DNA from: Bacteroidaceae bacterium
GTDB lineage: Bacteria; Bacteroidota; Bacteroidia; Bacteroidales; Bacteroidaceae
Direction of reading: 5' to 3'
Length of the DNA stretch: 61,791 nt
Assembly (NCBI GenBank): GCA_017617335.1
Contig: JAFZWK010000069.1
Span: forward strand, 1-61,791
In this document: piece by piece, positions 52,547 through 61,790 of the stretch
Layout: each line of letters begins with the position of its first letter
How positions within the stretch are numbered: the stretch's first letter is position 1
Position numbers and translations under genes: made by a program
Notes under the pieces: generated by a model
Database searches by the model: none
What the model saw: the letters and a program-made list of their open reading frames with translations, nothing else
Told to the model about the DNA's origin: nothing

Positions 52547-52556
52547 CAACGTGTTC
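52547..52556. repeat. lone repeat core
   Basis: CAACGTGTTC lies 8 bases after the ThuA stop, within the palindrome-like GAACA-ACG-TGTTC. It differs by one base from the array core but stands alone, so its membership in the family is uncertain. Confidence 0.45.
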
Positions 52557-52581
52557 AGAAGAAAGGAGAAAACCCTCCGAT

Positions 52582-53394
52582 TCACTTCTCCTCCTCGAGA
52601 ACAGAGCTGACACTACCCGCCTGCAAGAGACGCTGCTGAGCTTCCTCGTAATCGAGGCCGAGGCTGTCTTGTATCATGCGAGTGCCGCGATCCACGAGTT
52701 TCGCGTTAGTCAGCTGCATGTTCACCATGCGATTGCCCTGCACGCGACCTAATCGAATCATCAGGGTGGTGGAAATCATATTGAGAATCATCTTTTGAGC
52801 CGTACCACTCTTCATGCGACTACTGCCTGTAACGAACTCGGGACCCAGAATGACCTCAATGGGGAAATCCGACTCGGCAGCAAGAGGCGTATTCGGATTG
52901 CTGGTGATGCAACCCGTCAGAAGACCATTCGCGCGAGCATCATGCAACACTCCAACCACATAGGGCGTAGTGCCTGAGGCGGCGATTCCCAAAATCGTAT
53001 CGTCCTTCGTGAGATGAAACGGCTCTAAATCGGTCCAGCCCTGATGCACGTCATCCTCTGCATTCTCCACAGCATGGCGCAAGGCAACATCACCACCCGC
53101 AATCAAACCGATCACCCACGTATCAGGAACACCAAAGGTGGGAGGCAGTTCGCTGGCATCCAACACACCTAAACGACCACTCGTGCCTGCCCCCATATAA
53201 AAGAGACGTCCTCCTCGACGCATACGAGGCTCCACCTGACAAACAAAGGCTTCTATCTGGGGGATGGCCTTCTGAACAGCACCAGCCACCCGATGGTCCT
53301 CACGATTGATATCCTCAAGCAACTCTAAAGGAGTCATCTTTTCCAAGTGATCATAATAAGATGACTGCTCGGTAATTTTTTCAGAGATTTTCAT
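52582..53394 (-). CDS. murQ: N-acetylmuramic acid 6-phosphate etherase
   Basis: This is a 270-residue cytosolic SIS-domain enzyme that splits the lactyl ether of MurNAc 6-phosphate to give GlcNAc 6-phosphate and lactate in cell-wall recycling. The fold motif GAGTSGRLGVLDASELPPTFG carries one catalytic Glu, and HAVENAEDD the second. GPEFVTGSSRMKSGTAQKMILNM is the family signature. The ATG at 53394 gives the standard length; the upstream extension to 53478 would run through the promoter. It is divergent from the M18 aminopeptidase gene with overlapping promoter elements. Confidence 0.93.
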   Translation of the reverse strand: MKISEKITEQSSYYDHLEKMTPLELLEDINREDHRVAGAVQKAIPQIEAFVCQVEPRMRRGGRLFYMGAGTSGRLGVLDASELPPTFGVPDTWVIGLIAGGDVALRHAVENAEDDVHQGWTDLEPFHLTKDDTILGIAASGTTPYVVGVLHDARANGLLTGCITSNPNTPLAAESDFPIEVILGPEFVTGSSRMKSGTAQKMILNMISTTLMIRLGRVQGNRMVNMQLTNAKLVDRGTRMIQDSLGLDYEEAQQRLLQAGSVSSVLEEEK

Positions 53395-53414
53395 GCTTTC
53401 CCGAAATTTCTTGC

Positions 53415-53434
53415 TATCTTTGTAGGCAAAAGTA
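53415..53434. promoter_or_regulatory. overlapping head-on promoters of murQ and the M18 peptidase
   Basis: TATCTTTG at 53415-53422 reads rightwards to the M18 gene (ATG 53470). CAAAAGTA at 53427-53434 is TACTTTTG on the minus strand and reads leftwards to murQ (ATG 53394). Only four bases separate the two -7 boxes, so each start site should lie in or beside the other promoter. Confidence 0.65.
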
Positions 53435-53469
53435 CACAAAAATCCAACGCAAACAAAATAATTGCACCA

Positions 53470-54759
53470 ATGATCCAACGATTAATTGATTTTTTGAATG
53501 CCTCACCAGTCAATTTCCTGGCCGTGGAGACATTGAGAAAAGAATTGGAGAAAGCGGGATTCCAAAAGAAGGACCCTGCCAAGCCATTGGGTGAACTGAA
53601 CCCAGGCGACCAGTTCTATGTAACGAAGAATGACTCATCCATCTATGCTTTCCGCTTAGGAAATGAACCTCTGCAAGAATCAGGATTCCATATCATCTGT
53701 GCTCATTGCGACTCACCGACCTTTCGTATAAAGCCAAACGCCGAGATAATCTCGGAGGGCATGGTCAGACTGAATACGGAAGTGTATGGAGGTCCCATCA
53801 TGAGTACCTGGTTCGACCGTCCTCTCAGTCTGGCTGGACGCGTGATTCTACGCACAGAAGACCCCATGCATCCCAAAACACGCTTGCTGCATGTAAAGCG
53901 TCCCCTTCTGCAAATCTCAAATCTGGCTATCCATTTCAATCGTCAAGTCAATGATGGAGTGAAACTAAGCAAACAGAAAGACATGCTGCCCATTCTGGGC
54001 ATCGTGCAAGATGAACTGGAGAAAGGCAACCTGCTCCTGAATGTCATCACAGAAGAACTGGGCGTGAAAGCGACTGATATTCTGGACTTTGACCTCTATC
54101 TCTACGACGTGACTCCAGCCTGTACCTTTGGTGTTCACAACGAATTCATCTCCAGCGGAAGACTGGATGATCTCTCCATGGTTTTCGCTGGATTGGAAGC
54201 CCTGCTGGCAACAGGAGAGAATACACCAAAGCGTACCCAAGTGCTGGCTGTCTTCGATAATGAGGAAACAGGATCACAAACCAAACAAGGAGCAGGTAGT
54301 CCCTTCCTGAGCAGCATCCTGAAGCGTATCGTGATGGAACAAGGCGGCAATCTGGAGGATTACTACCGAAGTGTGGAACAAGCTTTCATGGTCTCGGCCG
54401 ACAACGCTCATGCCTGGCATCCCAACTACAGCGAGAAATACGACCCCACGAACCATCCTGTGCTGGGTGGCGGTCCTGTCATCAAATACAATGCAGCTCA
54501 AAAATATGCCAGCGATGCCGTGTCAGGTGCCGTCTTCGCCAATGTCTGCGAGACAGCCGGTGTGCCCTGTCAGCGCTTCGTGAATCATAGTGATGTCGCA
54601 GGTGGAAGCACCTTGGGCAACATCCTTGCAAGTTCCCTTCCCCTGCGTGGTGTGGATATGGGTAATCCCATTCTGGCCATGCACAGCGCCAGAGAAACTG
54701 GCGCCGTGAAGGACCATGAATATTGTGTGCGGGCTTTCACCCGTTTCTATCAACTCTAA
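53470..54759 (+). CDS. M18-family aminopeptidase
   Basis: This is a 429-residue cytosolic di-zinc aminopeptidase of family M18 (aspartyl aminopeptidase type). Metal and catalytic residues are visible in IICAHCDSPTFRIKP (His and Asp), GRLDDLSM (bridging Asp), DNEETGS (catalytic Glu and metal Glu), SADNAHAWHPNY (Asp) and FVNHSDVAGGSTLGNI (His). The length fits the family. It does not have a signal peptide. The stop overlaps the convergent monooxygenase gene by four bases. Confidence 0.93.
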   Translation: MIQRLIDFLNASPVNFLAVETLRKELEKAGFQKKDPAKPLGELNPGDQFYVTKNDSSIYAFRLGNEPLQESGFHIICAHCDSPTFRIKPNAEIISEGMVRLNTEVYGGPIMSTWFDRPLSLAGRVILRTEDPMHPKTRLLHVKRPLLQISNLAIHFNRQVNDGVKLSKQKDMLPILGIVQDELEKGNLLLNVITEELGVKATDILDFDLYLYDVTPACTFGVHNEFISSGRLDDLSMVFAGLEALLATGENTPKRTQVLAVFDNEETGSQTKQGAGSPFLSSILKRIVMEQGGNLEDYYRSVEQAFMVSADNAHAWHPNYSEKYDPTNHPVLGGGPVIKYNAAQKYASDAVSGAVFANVCETAGVPCQRFVNHSDVAGGSTLGNILASSLPLRGVDMGNPILAMHSARETGAVKDHEYCVRAFTRFYQL

Positions 54760-55031
54760 AACTCGAAGGTTTCAATCTTCAGCTCACCAGTCTCCTGCAT
54801 GATGCCCACATACTGAATGAACTCGGGAGTTGCAGAATGCTTATCGAGCATTTCCTGATTCTGCCAGGTCTCAACGATACAGAACACATCAGGACGAGTA
54901 GCACTCTCAAACACATCATAAGCAACCACACCTTCGTGCTTCTGAGACTTGGCAACCAATGAAATGGCAGCCTCTAATCCACGGTCATACTGACCTTCCT
55001 TGGCTTGATAAAAACAATTAATACGAATCAT
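54756..55031 (-). CDS. antibiotic biosynthesis monooxygenase-type small protein
   Basis: This is a 91-residue cytosolic protein of the ABM/YgiN-type ferredoxin-like fold. IRINCFYQAKEG, HEGVVAYDVFES and CIVETWQNQEMLDKHSATPEF follow the usual pattern of these dimeric proteins (the last with the W-x-N-x-x-x-x-x-H motif). Known relatives are quinol monooxygenases or of unknown role. It is transcribed alone from the -7 box at 55075, and its end overlaps that of the M18 gene. Confidence 0.85.
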   Translation of the reverse strand: MIRINCFYQAKEGQYDRGLEAAISLVAKSQKHEGVVAYDVFESATRPDVFCIVETWQNQEMLDKHSATPEFIQYVGIMQETGELKIETFEF

Positions 55032-55074
55032 AAAATGAAATAAAATTTAAAGGGTTAAACAAAGTTCTCTTCTG

Positions 55075-55082
55075 CAAAATTA
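55075..55082 (-). promoter_or_regulatory. -7 box for the ABM gene
   Basis: The minus strand reads TAATTTTG, matching TAnnTTTG, about 44 bases upstream of the ATG at 55031. Confidence 0.55.
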
Positions 55083-55151
55083 AGTAAATTCAGTGGAACC
55101 GAACCTGAAACAAAAGAAAAAACCCACCTCTTTACATATTATTAACGTAAG

Positions 55152-56315
55152 ATGAGAAACCTGACATTTATCTTAAGATACTTGCTGACAAATGTGGTCT
55201 GTATAATTGCACTTGAAACATTTGCCCAGACACAAATTGACTATAAAAGTTTAGCCCGCCAGATATACTCGGGCGAACAGGACAGATTTCATGTACAAGG
55301 CATTGCATTCGACCCTGTAAACAAATACATGTATCTGTCCTTTACCACCTCGTTGATCAAACTGGACCAACAAGGCAATCTGATAGGCAGTGCCATTAAC
55401 CTGACCGGGCATTTGGGATGCATGACCTACAATCCTGATGACGGCCGCATCTATGCAAGCCTGGAATACAAACATGACGTCATCGGGAAAGGAATCATGT
55501 CAGGCACAAACTCCGTGAACAGCTCCGAGGATGCCTTCTACATTGCGATCTTTAATGGAGATAAGATCACTCGCCCCAACATGGATGCAAGTGAAGTGAT
55601 GACAAGTGTCTACATCAAAGAAGCGGTGAATGACTATAATGCTACCGTAACCAACCAAGGCAAACGAGTGGAGCATCGCCATGGGTGCTCAGGAATCGAT
55701 GGTGTGACTGTTGGTCCCAAAATAGGCAAATCGAATGGAAGAAACCAAATCTATATTGCCTACGGCATCTACGGTGATACGAAACGCGACGACAACAACT
55801 ATCAGGTAATCCTGAGCTATGATATCAAAAAGTGGAAGAAATATGAGCGCCCCCTAAGTGGACAAAACCTGCATCACAGCGGTCCTTCAAAAGTTGGACA
55901 AAAGTACTATGCATGGACAGGAAATACCAACTGGGGCATCCAAAACCTGGCCTATGATCCGAATCTGCATTGCCTGATGGCTGCCGTTTATCGCGGAGGA
56001 AGAGAAGGATGGGAGAACTATGATCTTTTTGCTATCGATGCCAGCCAGAAACCAAAGAAGCAAGTGCTGAAGGGGATAGAACCTGAAACAAAAGGTGAAG
56101 TATTTCCCTTGTTGGAGAAAGGGAATCACGATGCACGGAACAACACGTGGGGCTGGTATTTCCCCTGGGGAAGCACGGGACTGAATCCTTTGGGTAACGG
56201 CTACTACTACATCTCAAAGAATGCCAAGAACAAGGAAACAAACCGACAAAGTAGCACTGTTTGTCTCTTCAAATGGACAGGTGACCCCAAAACTCCATTC
56301 GAAGAAATAAAATAA
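55152..56315 (+). CDS. secreted propeller-like protein of unknown function
   Basis: I do not recognise a named family for this 387-residue exported protein. A hydrophobic signal (LLTNVVCIIALETFAQ) is followed by strand repeats such as HVQGIAFDPVNKYMYLSFTT, LGCMTYNPDDGRIYASLEY and NLAYDPNLHCLMAAVYRG, which suggest a beta-propeller with a possible metal site at HRHGCSG. No catalytic motif is clear. It starts a cluster with the isomerase-like gene 44 bases downstream, the small membrane protein and GH43, so a role with an exported sugar-handling pathway is possible. Confidence 0.75.
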   Translation: MRNLTFILRYLLTNVVCIIALETFAQTQIDYKSLARQIYSGEQDRFHVQGIAFDPVNKYMYLSFTTSLIKLDQQGNLIGSAINLTGHLGCMTYNPDDGRIYASLEYKHDVIGKGIMSGTNSVNSSEDAFYIAIFNGDKITRPNMDASEVMTSVYIKEAVNDYNATVTNQGKRVEHRHGCSGIDGVTVGPKIGKSNGRNQIYIAYGIYGDTKRDDNNYQVILSYDIKKWKKYERPLSGQNLHHSGPSKVGQKYYAWTGNTNWGIQNLAYDPNLHCLMAAVYRGGREGWENYDLFAIDASQKPKKQVLKGIEPETKGEVFPLLEKGNHDARNNTWGWYFPWGSTGLNPLGNGYYYISKNAKNKETNRQSSTVCLFKWTGDPKTPFEEIK

Positions 56316-56359
56316 TCAACCTGAATACTAATCATTTTCAAACACTGAAATCAAGAATC

Positions 56360-57364
56360 ATGAAAAGAAGAGATTTCTTAAAAGATGCCTCATTGCTTTC
56401 ATTGGGAGCCTTGGCAACAGGATGCACTAATCCTGCTAAAGAAGGAACTGCAATTGCCTCTCAAGTAATTGGAGACAAGAACATGGGGTTGCAAATCTAC
56501 ACGTTGGGCCATGAACTTTATACAGGCGATTTAAGCACTAACCTGAAACGTATTGCTGATATGGGTATCAAAAACCTAGAATTAGCAGGTTATGATCCCG
56601 CAGACCGCAAAATTGGAGGTATAGAGAGAGCAGTATTCAAGAAAATGGCTGAAGAAGTTGGACTGAAGATTGTCAGCTCACACGTTAATCCTCCTACCGT
56701 CTTTTCAGGTGCAGCAGGACGCGAGAACCGTACTGGACGAGATGGATACTATAGCGGTGACATGAAGAATGACATTGTGGAGTCCTTTAAACAGATTGCC
56801 GACGACCATGCAGAACTAGGCATTGAATACCTGATACAACCCATGATGCCCAAGGAAGGAATCAACAACACAAACGACGTGAAGATCTTCTGCGACACAT
56901 TGAATGCTACCGGAGAAGAAATCAAGAAACATGGTGTAACCTTTGGTTACCACAATCATAACATGGAATTCTGTAAAGTAAGCGAGAACAGCGATGCTCG
57001 CTTCATGGGTGACATATTGACCCGTCCGTATGTTGAGGGAGAGCAAATCATCGACATCATGATGCGTGAAACCAATCCTGACCTTGTAATATTCGAGATG
57101 GATACTTATTGGACCATCATGGGCCAGAATGATCCCGTAGCCATGTTGACCACGTATACAGATCGCATCAAACTGCTCCACATCAAGGATTTTGTCGTAC
57201 TGGGCGAATCAGGTGCTCTAAACTTCTCAAATATTTTCAACAAATTCTTTGAGAATGGTAACAAGTACTACTTTATCGAGATAGAAGACATTGATAGCGG
57301 AAAACAGTTTGAACGTCTAGAGAAGAGTGCAACATGGTTGGCTCAACAAGATTATGTAAAATAA
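56360..57364 (+). CDS. sugar phosphate isomerase/epimerase-like TIM-barrel protein, exported
   Basis: This 334-residue protein has the xylose-isomerase-like TIM barrel (AP endonuclease 2 family). Visible metal-site stretches are NLELAGYD, GYHNHNMEF, VIFEMDTYW, LLHIKDF and YFIEIEDID. The N-terminus KRRDFLKDASLLSLGALATGC combines a twin-arginine signal with a lipobox, so it is probably a Tat-exported lipoprotein, like many Bacteroidetes relatives. The substrate is unknown. It follows the secreted propeller protein by 44 bases and is probably co-transcribed. Confidence 0.85.
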   Translation: MKRRDFLKDASLLSLGALATGCTNPAKEGTAIASQVIGDKNMGLQIYTLGHELYTGDLSTNLKRIADMGIKNLELAGYDPADRKIGGIERAVFKKMAEEVGLKIVSSHVNPPTVFSGAAGRENRTGRDGYYSGDMKNDIVESFKQIADDHAELGIEYLIQPMMPKEGINNTNDVKIFCDTLNATGEEIKKHGVTFGYHNHNMEFCKVSENSDARFMGDILTRPYVEGEQIIDIMMRETNPDLVIFEMDTYWTIMGQNDPVAMLTTYTDRIKLLHIKDFVVLGESGALNFSNIFNKFFENGNKYYFIEIEDIDSGKQFERLEKSATWLAQQDYVK

Positions 57365-57452
57365 GATTCAACAGAGAAAAAGAATCACAAAATATTGCCT
57401 TTAGAGCGAGTATAAACTGTAAATATAAAAATAAAACAAAATCATTAAAGGA

Positions 57453-57686
57453 ATGCTTTGGTCTATTATTGTAGGTATCATTGCTGGATTCATTGCCAGC
57501 AAGTTAACCGATGGAAGTGGCAAAGGTTGTTTGATTGACCTCATTTTAGGTATTATCGGTGGCGCATTGGGAGGTTGGTTGTTCGGCCTCCTCAACATCA
57601 GTTGGGGCGGTTGTTTAGGTCAAATTGGTACCGCTGTTATAGGAGCCGTCATATTCCTGTTCATTTGGAAGAAACTTACTAAATAA
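57453..57686 (+). CDS. GlsB/YeaQ/YmgE-family small membrane protein
   Basis: This is a 77-residue inner-membrane protein with three hydrophobic segments rich in Gly, of the transglycosylase-associated (GlsB/YeaQ/YmgE) family. WSIIVGIIAGFIASKL, CLIDLILGIIGGALGGWLFG and IGTAVIGAVIFLFIWKK are the family pattern. Relatives are linked to general stress. It lies 88 bases after the isomerase-like gene and 11 bases before GH43, so co-transcription with the latter is likely though functionally odd. Confidence 0.9.
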   Translation: MLWSIIVGIIAGFIASKLTDGSGKGCLIDLILGIIGGALGGWLFGLLNISWGGCLGQIGTAVIGAVIFLFIWKKLTK

Positions 57687-57697
57687 AACAAGTAAAA

Positions 57698-58711
57698 ATG
57701 AATAAAACGAAATTCCTGTTGACAGCACTTTGTATGATGGGTGCAGTTACAGTTTGTTTGGCTAAAGAGCCCTTCCGTTATTTGTTTGCATATTTCCCCA
57801 GTAATGACAACGAGAATCTCTACTATGCCCTAAGTACTGATGGATTCAACTACACGCCCATCAATCACGGACAAAAAGTGATGGCCAGTGATACGGTTGC
57901 CCTGAAGAAAGGCATCCGCGATCCTCACATCCTGCGTGGGCAGGATGGCAAAACCTTTTATATGGTTGCCACCGACATGCGATGTGCTGAAGGATGGGCC
58001 AGCAACCGAGGCATCGTACTATACAAGAGCAAGGATCTCATCCATTGGACCCACAGCACCGTGCATTTCCCTACTCGATTCCCCGACAAATGGAGTCACG
58101 TAACGCGTGTGTGGGCACCCGAGACCATTTGGGATCCCAACTACATGAACTCTGATGGAAGCAAAGGACGGTATATGGTCTACTATTCCTTGCTAACTGA
58201 CGATGGAACACTTCCCTACGATAAGGTGTTCTACAGTTATGCCAACGACGACTTCACTGATTTGCTAACGGAACCCACTTATCTATATGACCGAGGTTCG
58301 GCCACTATAGATTCCGACATTGTCTTTGATAAACGAGACCAACTCTATCACATGATTTACAAGAATGAAGGTAGTGGTGGAATATGCCAAGTAACAGCCA
58401 AGACACTAACGGCACCTTCCGGTACCCCTCTGGGAAGCCAATGGAGTAAGCCCTCATCTACACTGCAACAGACCAAGGTAGCTGTGGAAGGCGGAGGTCT
58501 ATTCCAACTGCAAGGGAAAAACACATGGGTACTAATGTACGACTGCTACACCAGCAACTACTATCAATTCTGTACCACTGAGGATTGGAAACATTTCACT
58601 TTGCAAGCACAAACGCAAACACAAGGTGTCTTCACACCTCGTCACGGGACGGTGATACCCTTAAAGAAAAAGGAAATCAAAAAACTGCTGAAAGCATTCC
58701 CTATAAACTAG
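57698..58711 (+). CDS. GH43 glycosidase
   Basis: This is a 337-residue exported GH43 enzyme with all three catalytic residues: base D75 in GIRDPHI, modulating D205 in ATIDSDIV and acid E264 in AVEGGGL. VWAPETIWDP is also typical. The end, KKLLKAFPIN, resembles the 13299-14261 protein. Substrate is likely an arabinofuranosyl, xylosyl or galactosyl side chain. It ends 11 bases inside the convergent GH78 gene. Confidence 0.88.
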   Translation: MNKTKFLLTALCMMGAVTVCLAKEPFRYLFAYFPSNDNENLYYALSTDGFNYTPINHGQKVMASDTVALKKGIRDPHILRGQDGKTFYMVATDMRCAEGWASNRGIVLYKSKDLIHWTHSTVHFPTRFPDKWSHVTRVWAPETIWDPNYMNSDGSKGRYMVYYSLLTDDGTLPYDKVFYSYANDDFTDLLTEPTYLYDRGSATIDSDIVFDKRDQLYHMIYKNEGSGGICQVTAKTLTAPSGTPLGSQWSKPSSTLQQTKVAVEGGGLFQLQGKNTWVLMYDCYTSNYYQFCTTEDWKHFTLQAQTQTQGVFTPRHGTVIPLKKKEIKKLLKAFPIN

Positions 58712-60989
58712 TCTGCAAATGATGGCGTCCAGATCCCAAGGTTATACGGACGAATTTACCATCCACCGTACCCTTTATTAAACTGCCATCAACTGACAGT
58801 TTGCCTTTTCTGCTGAGAAGAGGAAGATAAATCTGTGCCTCAGAATTAGCAGGAATTTCAACGTCCAAAATAAAAGATTTGCCTGGTTCGTTCTGAAAAG
58901 CAACTTTCACATTTCCACGAATAGTGGGTACAACAGCTTCTGCATTGTGAAGTGAACCTGGTTGAGGTTTGATGCGAAAAGTGCGGAAACCTGGTTCCAA
59001 AGGTTCCACGCCCATCAGTTTACGAGGGATGATATTGGCAGGAGCAGCTCCCCAGGCATGATTCCAATCAAGATTATTCTTGAAACGAGTATCCCAAGCT
59101 TCCATGGCAATCGTGGAACCCACACGAATCATGTTGTACCAACTGCGCTCATGCGTGGCATTCATCAACGAAAGAGCATAATCCGCGTCCTCTGCCTCAT
59201 ACAAGGCTTCCAACAAAAACTGGGCGCCATAGACACTGCAAGCCATACCACGAGAATGAATGAAATCCAAAACCGAATCACGACACTTATTAGGTACAAT
59301 TCCAAACGCCAAAGGGAACATGTTAGCATGCAAAGAAGCGTGTTCACTCTCCAAACCATCTAAATAACAACCTGTCTGCTTACTCAAAAGTAATTTGTTG
59401 ATCTGTCCAGCCACACGTACAGCCTCCTGAGCAAACATTTTTTCATCCGTGCTCTTACCTAAAATCCTAGCCATCTGAGCGACCAGACGAAGTGCCTCGT
59501 AATGGTAAGCATTAACCACTGTAATATGGTCGGTCAACTGATATCCATCTGCTTCGCCAGCTTCCTTTTTGCCAATTCCAAAAGCTCCACTCTGGGGCCA
59601 ATCCACAATATCACGGATACTCTTTCCGCGATAGCCGATAGATGACAGAAATTCTTGCGTCTGACCCTTTTTTGTACTGATCAAACCATTCTCCTGACGC
59701 AATGACAACATTGTACGAGCTTTTAGCAGGTCATAATGACGCTGGATGAGTTGAATATCACCCGTATAGAGATACTCATACCAAACCATCAAAATAGATT
59801 GTAAAATCCACTCAGTAGGCCATGTGGGATAGCCGATTAGGTAATCCACACTATAGCGGGCCATCGAATATTCTCGATCCACCCCGTAGTGTCCTAATTG
59901 ATTAATGAGAGCATCAGCCTCGTAAGGGATACGTTCGCGATCGCCATCCACATACACACCAGCAAAAGAAGTAGCACAGATAGTGTATTTACAAAGATCC
60001 CACACTTTATTCAATACTGTATCACTAGAGATGAAAGAGGATGCTTCATCATCGAACAAATAATGAACAGAGGGACGAATGATATCCGAAACCGTCACAT
60101 CAGGACGATAATTTTCTATCTCACAATAGCGAAATGGATAAACTTCACCCACATAATCAGGCATCAAAATGGGTTTTACAGAACTCTCATTGGCTTTCAT
60201 GTCGGTATTACGTCCATCGGGACGAATCTTCAGATGATAAGTGTGGGTACCTCTCATAAGAGGCATACGATATTGGGTATATCGAATCGTCCCGCCTGGT
60301 TGTCGGTTCACGTGTCCATCGTCCTGAATAGCTTCGCCCAAATGAATAATGATGGTATCTTTACCAGTACCTGACCAAAGGGAGATTTCCAGTTGCCCAA
60401 AAGCAGCCCGTCCGAAGTCAAAAACTTGATCCGTATCTGAAATGCGCATCACACTGACAGGACGATCATTATCCTTCTGAAGAGGATAACGGGGAAACTT
60501 TTCATCCATGTTTGCTGCTGTGCGAAAAGCTTTTGCTGGAGAATAGGAAGATTCCTCTCCATGATCGTCCCACACCTTGACTGTCCAATAATATGTAGTG
60601 GAGGATTGCAAAGTTTTACCCTCCATCGGAACAGAGACAGAATGATCTGACTCCACTATACCACTATCCCACACATCTGCCTTCCCTTCTATCAGCAAAT
60701 CGGGACTGGAGGCTACAAGGATACGGTATGCAGTCTGCAAAGTAGCAGGAGTATCAGACTCCACCTGCCAGCTAAAAGAAGGATGCGTACGATGGATTTC
60801 TGCTATCTGATATGATTCCACCATACGGGGCAAATCTGTCAATGTGAAAGAGGTCGGATATCCATCCATGAAGACTCGCTCAGTATGTTCCAAAAGGTCT
60901 GTCATCAGATGTACAGGAGCCAGTTTCTGAGCAGAACCAAGCAACACATTGAATCCAATCAGACATAAAAAGAAACTTCTCAACCTCAT
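58701..60989 (-). CDS. GH78 alpha-L-rhamnosidase
   Basis: This is a 762-residue exported enzyme with the domain order of GH78: N-terminal beta-sandwiches (FSWQVESDTPATLQTAYRI, QLEISLWSGTGKD), an (alpha/alpha)6 barrel and a C-terminal sandwich (FRTFRIKPQPG). The catalytic motif VDGDRERIPYEAD has the candidate acid aspartate D359 and MEAWD has the candidate base glutamate E630; their spacing of 271 residues fits the family. The product would be L-rhamnose from pectin rhamnogalacturonan or flavonoid glycosides. It begins 18 bases after the surface protein gene to its right and is likely in its operon. Confidence 0.92.
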   Translation of the reverse strand: MRLRSFFLCLIGFNVLLGSAQKLAPVHLMTDLLEHTERVFMDGYPTSFTLTDLPRMVESYQIAEIHRTHPSFSWQVESDTPATLQTAYRILVASSPDLLIEGKADVWDSGIVESDHSVSVPMEGKTLQSSTTYYWTVKVWDDHGEESSYSPAKAFRTAANMDEKFPRYPLQKDNDRPVSVMRISDTDQVFDFGRAAFGQLEISLWSGTGKDTIIIHLGEAIQDDGHVNRQPGGTIRYTQYRMPLMRGTHTYHLKIRPDGRNTDMKANESSVKPILMPDYVGEVYPFRYCEIENYRPDVTVSDIIRPSVHYLFDDEASSFISSDTVLNKVWDLCKYTICATSFAGVYVDGDRERIPYEADALINQLGHYGVDREYSMARYSVDYLIGYPTWPTEWILQSILMVWYEYLYTGDIQLIQRHYDLLKARTMLSLRQENGLISTKKGQTQEFLSSIGYRGKSIRDIVDWPQSGAFGIGKKEAGEADGYQLTDHITVVNAYHYEALRLVAQMARILGKSTDEKMFAQEAVRVAGQINKLLLSKQTGCYLDGLESEHASLHANMFPLAFGIVPNKCRDSVLDFIHSRGMACSVYGAQFLLEALYEAEDADYALSLMNATHERSWYNMIRVGSTIAMEAWDTRFKNNLDWNHAWGAAPANIIPRKLMGVEPLEPGFRTFRIKPQPGSLHNAEAVVPTIRGNVKVAFQNEPGKSFILDVEIPANSEAQIYLPLLSRKGKLSVDGSLIKGTVDGKFVRITLGSGRHHLQTSL

Positions 60990-61007
60990 CCTTTTATACT
61001 ATCTATT

Positions 61008-61790
61008 TCATTTCACTAAAACCTTCCGACCATTTATCACATAAATCCCTGGCAACAAACCATCCAGAATTACCTTTCCGCCACGGACATGAGTCGAAGC
61101 AACCCGCTGCCCCGTCAGATTATAGACCTCAACCCTGCTATCGGAATGAGACTCGCGAACAGTCACAAGAGCAGTGGAGAAATTGGGAACCATACCGATG
61201 GCCAAGCTCTCCGGACGAGATTCTTCATCAAGCAATGTGGTAAAATATGGGACTGTAGCAGCCACATTGACCCTCGCATCGGAATAGACAAAGGCAGATC
61301 CTTCCTCATTGAGCGTATAACCACCTGTCACATGATTCTGATAAGTGCTTCCATAGAAGTTATAAGCATTCGAGCTAACCATTATCTTTGTGCTGCCTGA
61401 CCTTTTAAAATCCACATTACGAGCCGTGAAGACTACAGTCTTACCTACCAATTCCTCACTGCAAGCTATTACGTAAGGAGTATTGGCACGCATGGAATAT
61501 ACATCCTCGAAAATCACATTATTATCATCGTCCAGATATGCAAACTCACGTATACTGATACAAGTCTCATCGCCCATCCATGTTATTGGATAGCCATCAA
61601 TGATGACCGAATCCGCCTTGAAAGGCAACGTGATAGCTTCCCAACCAGTCTCTCCATCACCAGCACGGGTGAAGGTGTGGCTGAAAGATGCGTAATTTGC
61701 CTTGAAATCAACAGGAACGTAGAAAGGTTCACCACTCACCAGTTTGATGGAATCTGCCTCACCTGCATAAACCACATTCCTATTTTCCAC
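61008..61790 (-). CDS. C-terminal part of a surface protein, cut by the window edge
   Basis: Only the last 260 residues are in the window. They contain strand-rich domains (AITLPFKADSVIIDGYPITWMG, TPYVIACSEELVGKTVVFTA) and end with VEVYNLTGQRVASTHVRGG, then GIYVINGRKVLVK, the same kind of C-terminal tail as the GLUG, CotH and 1606-residue proteins. The frame stays open to the right edge, so the start lies outside. It is 18 bases ahead of the GH78 gene. Confidence 0.8.
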   Translation of the reverse strand: MENRNVVYAGEADSIKLVSGEPFYVPVDFKANYASFSHTFTRAGDGETGWEAITLPFKADSVIIDGYPITWMGDETCISIREFAYLDDDNNVIFEDVYSMRANTPYVIACSEELVGKTVVFTARNVDFKRSGSTKIMVSSNAYNFYGSTYQNHVTGGYTLNEEGSAFVYSDARVNVAATVPYFTTLLDEESRPESLAIGMVPNFSTALVTVRESHSDSRVEVYNLTGQRVASTHVRGGKVILDGLLPGIYVINGRKVLVK

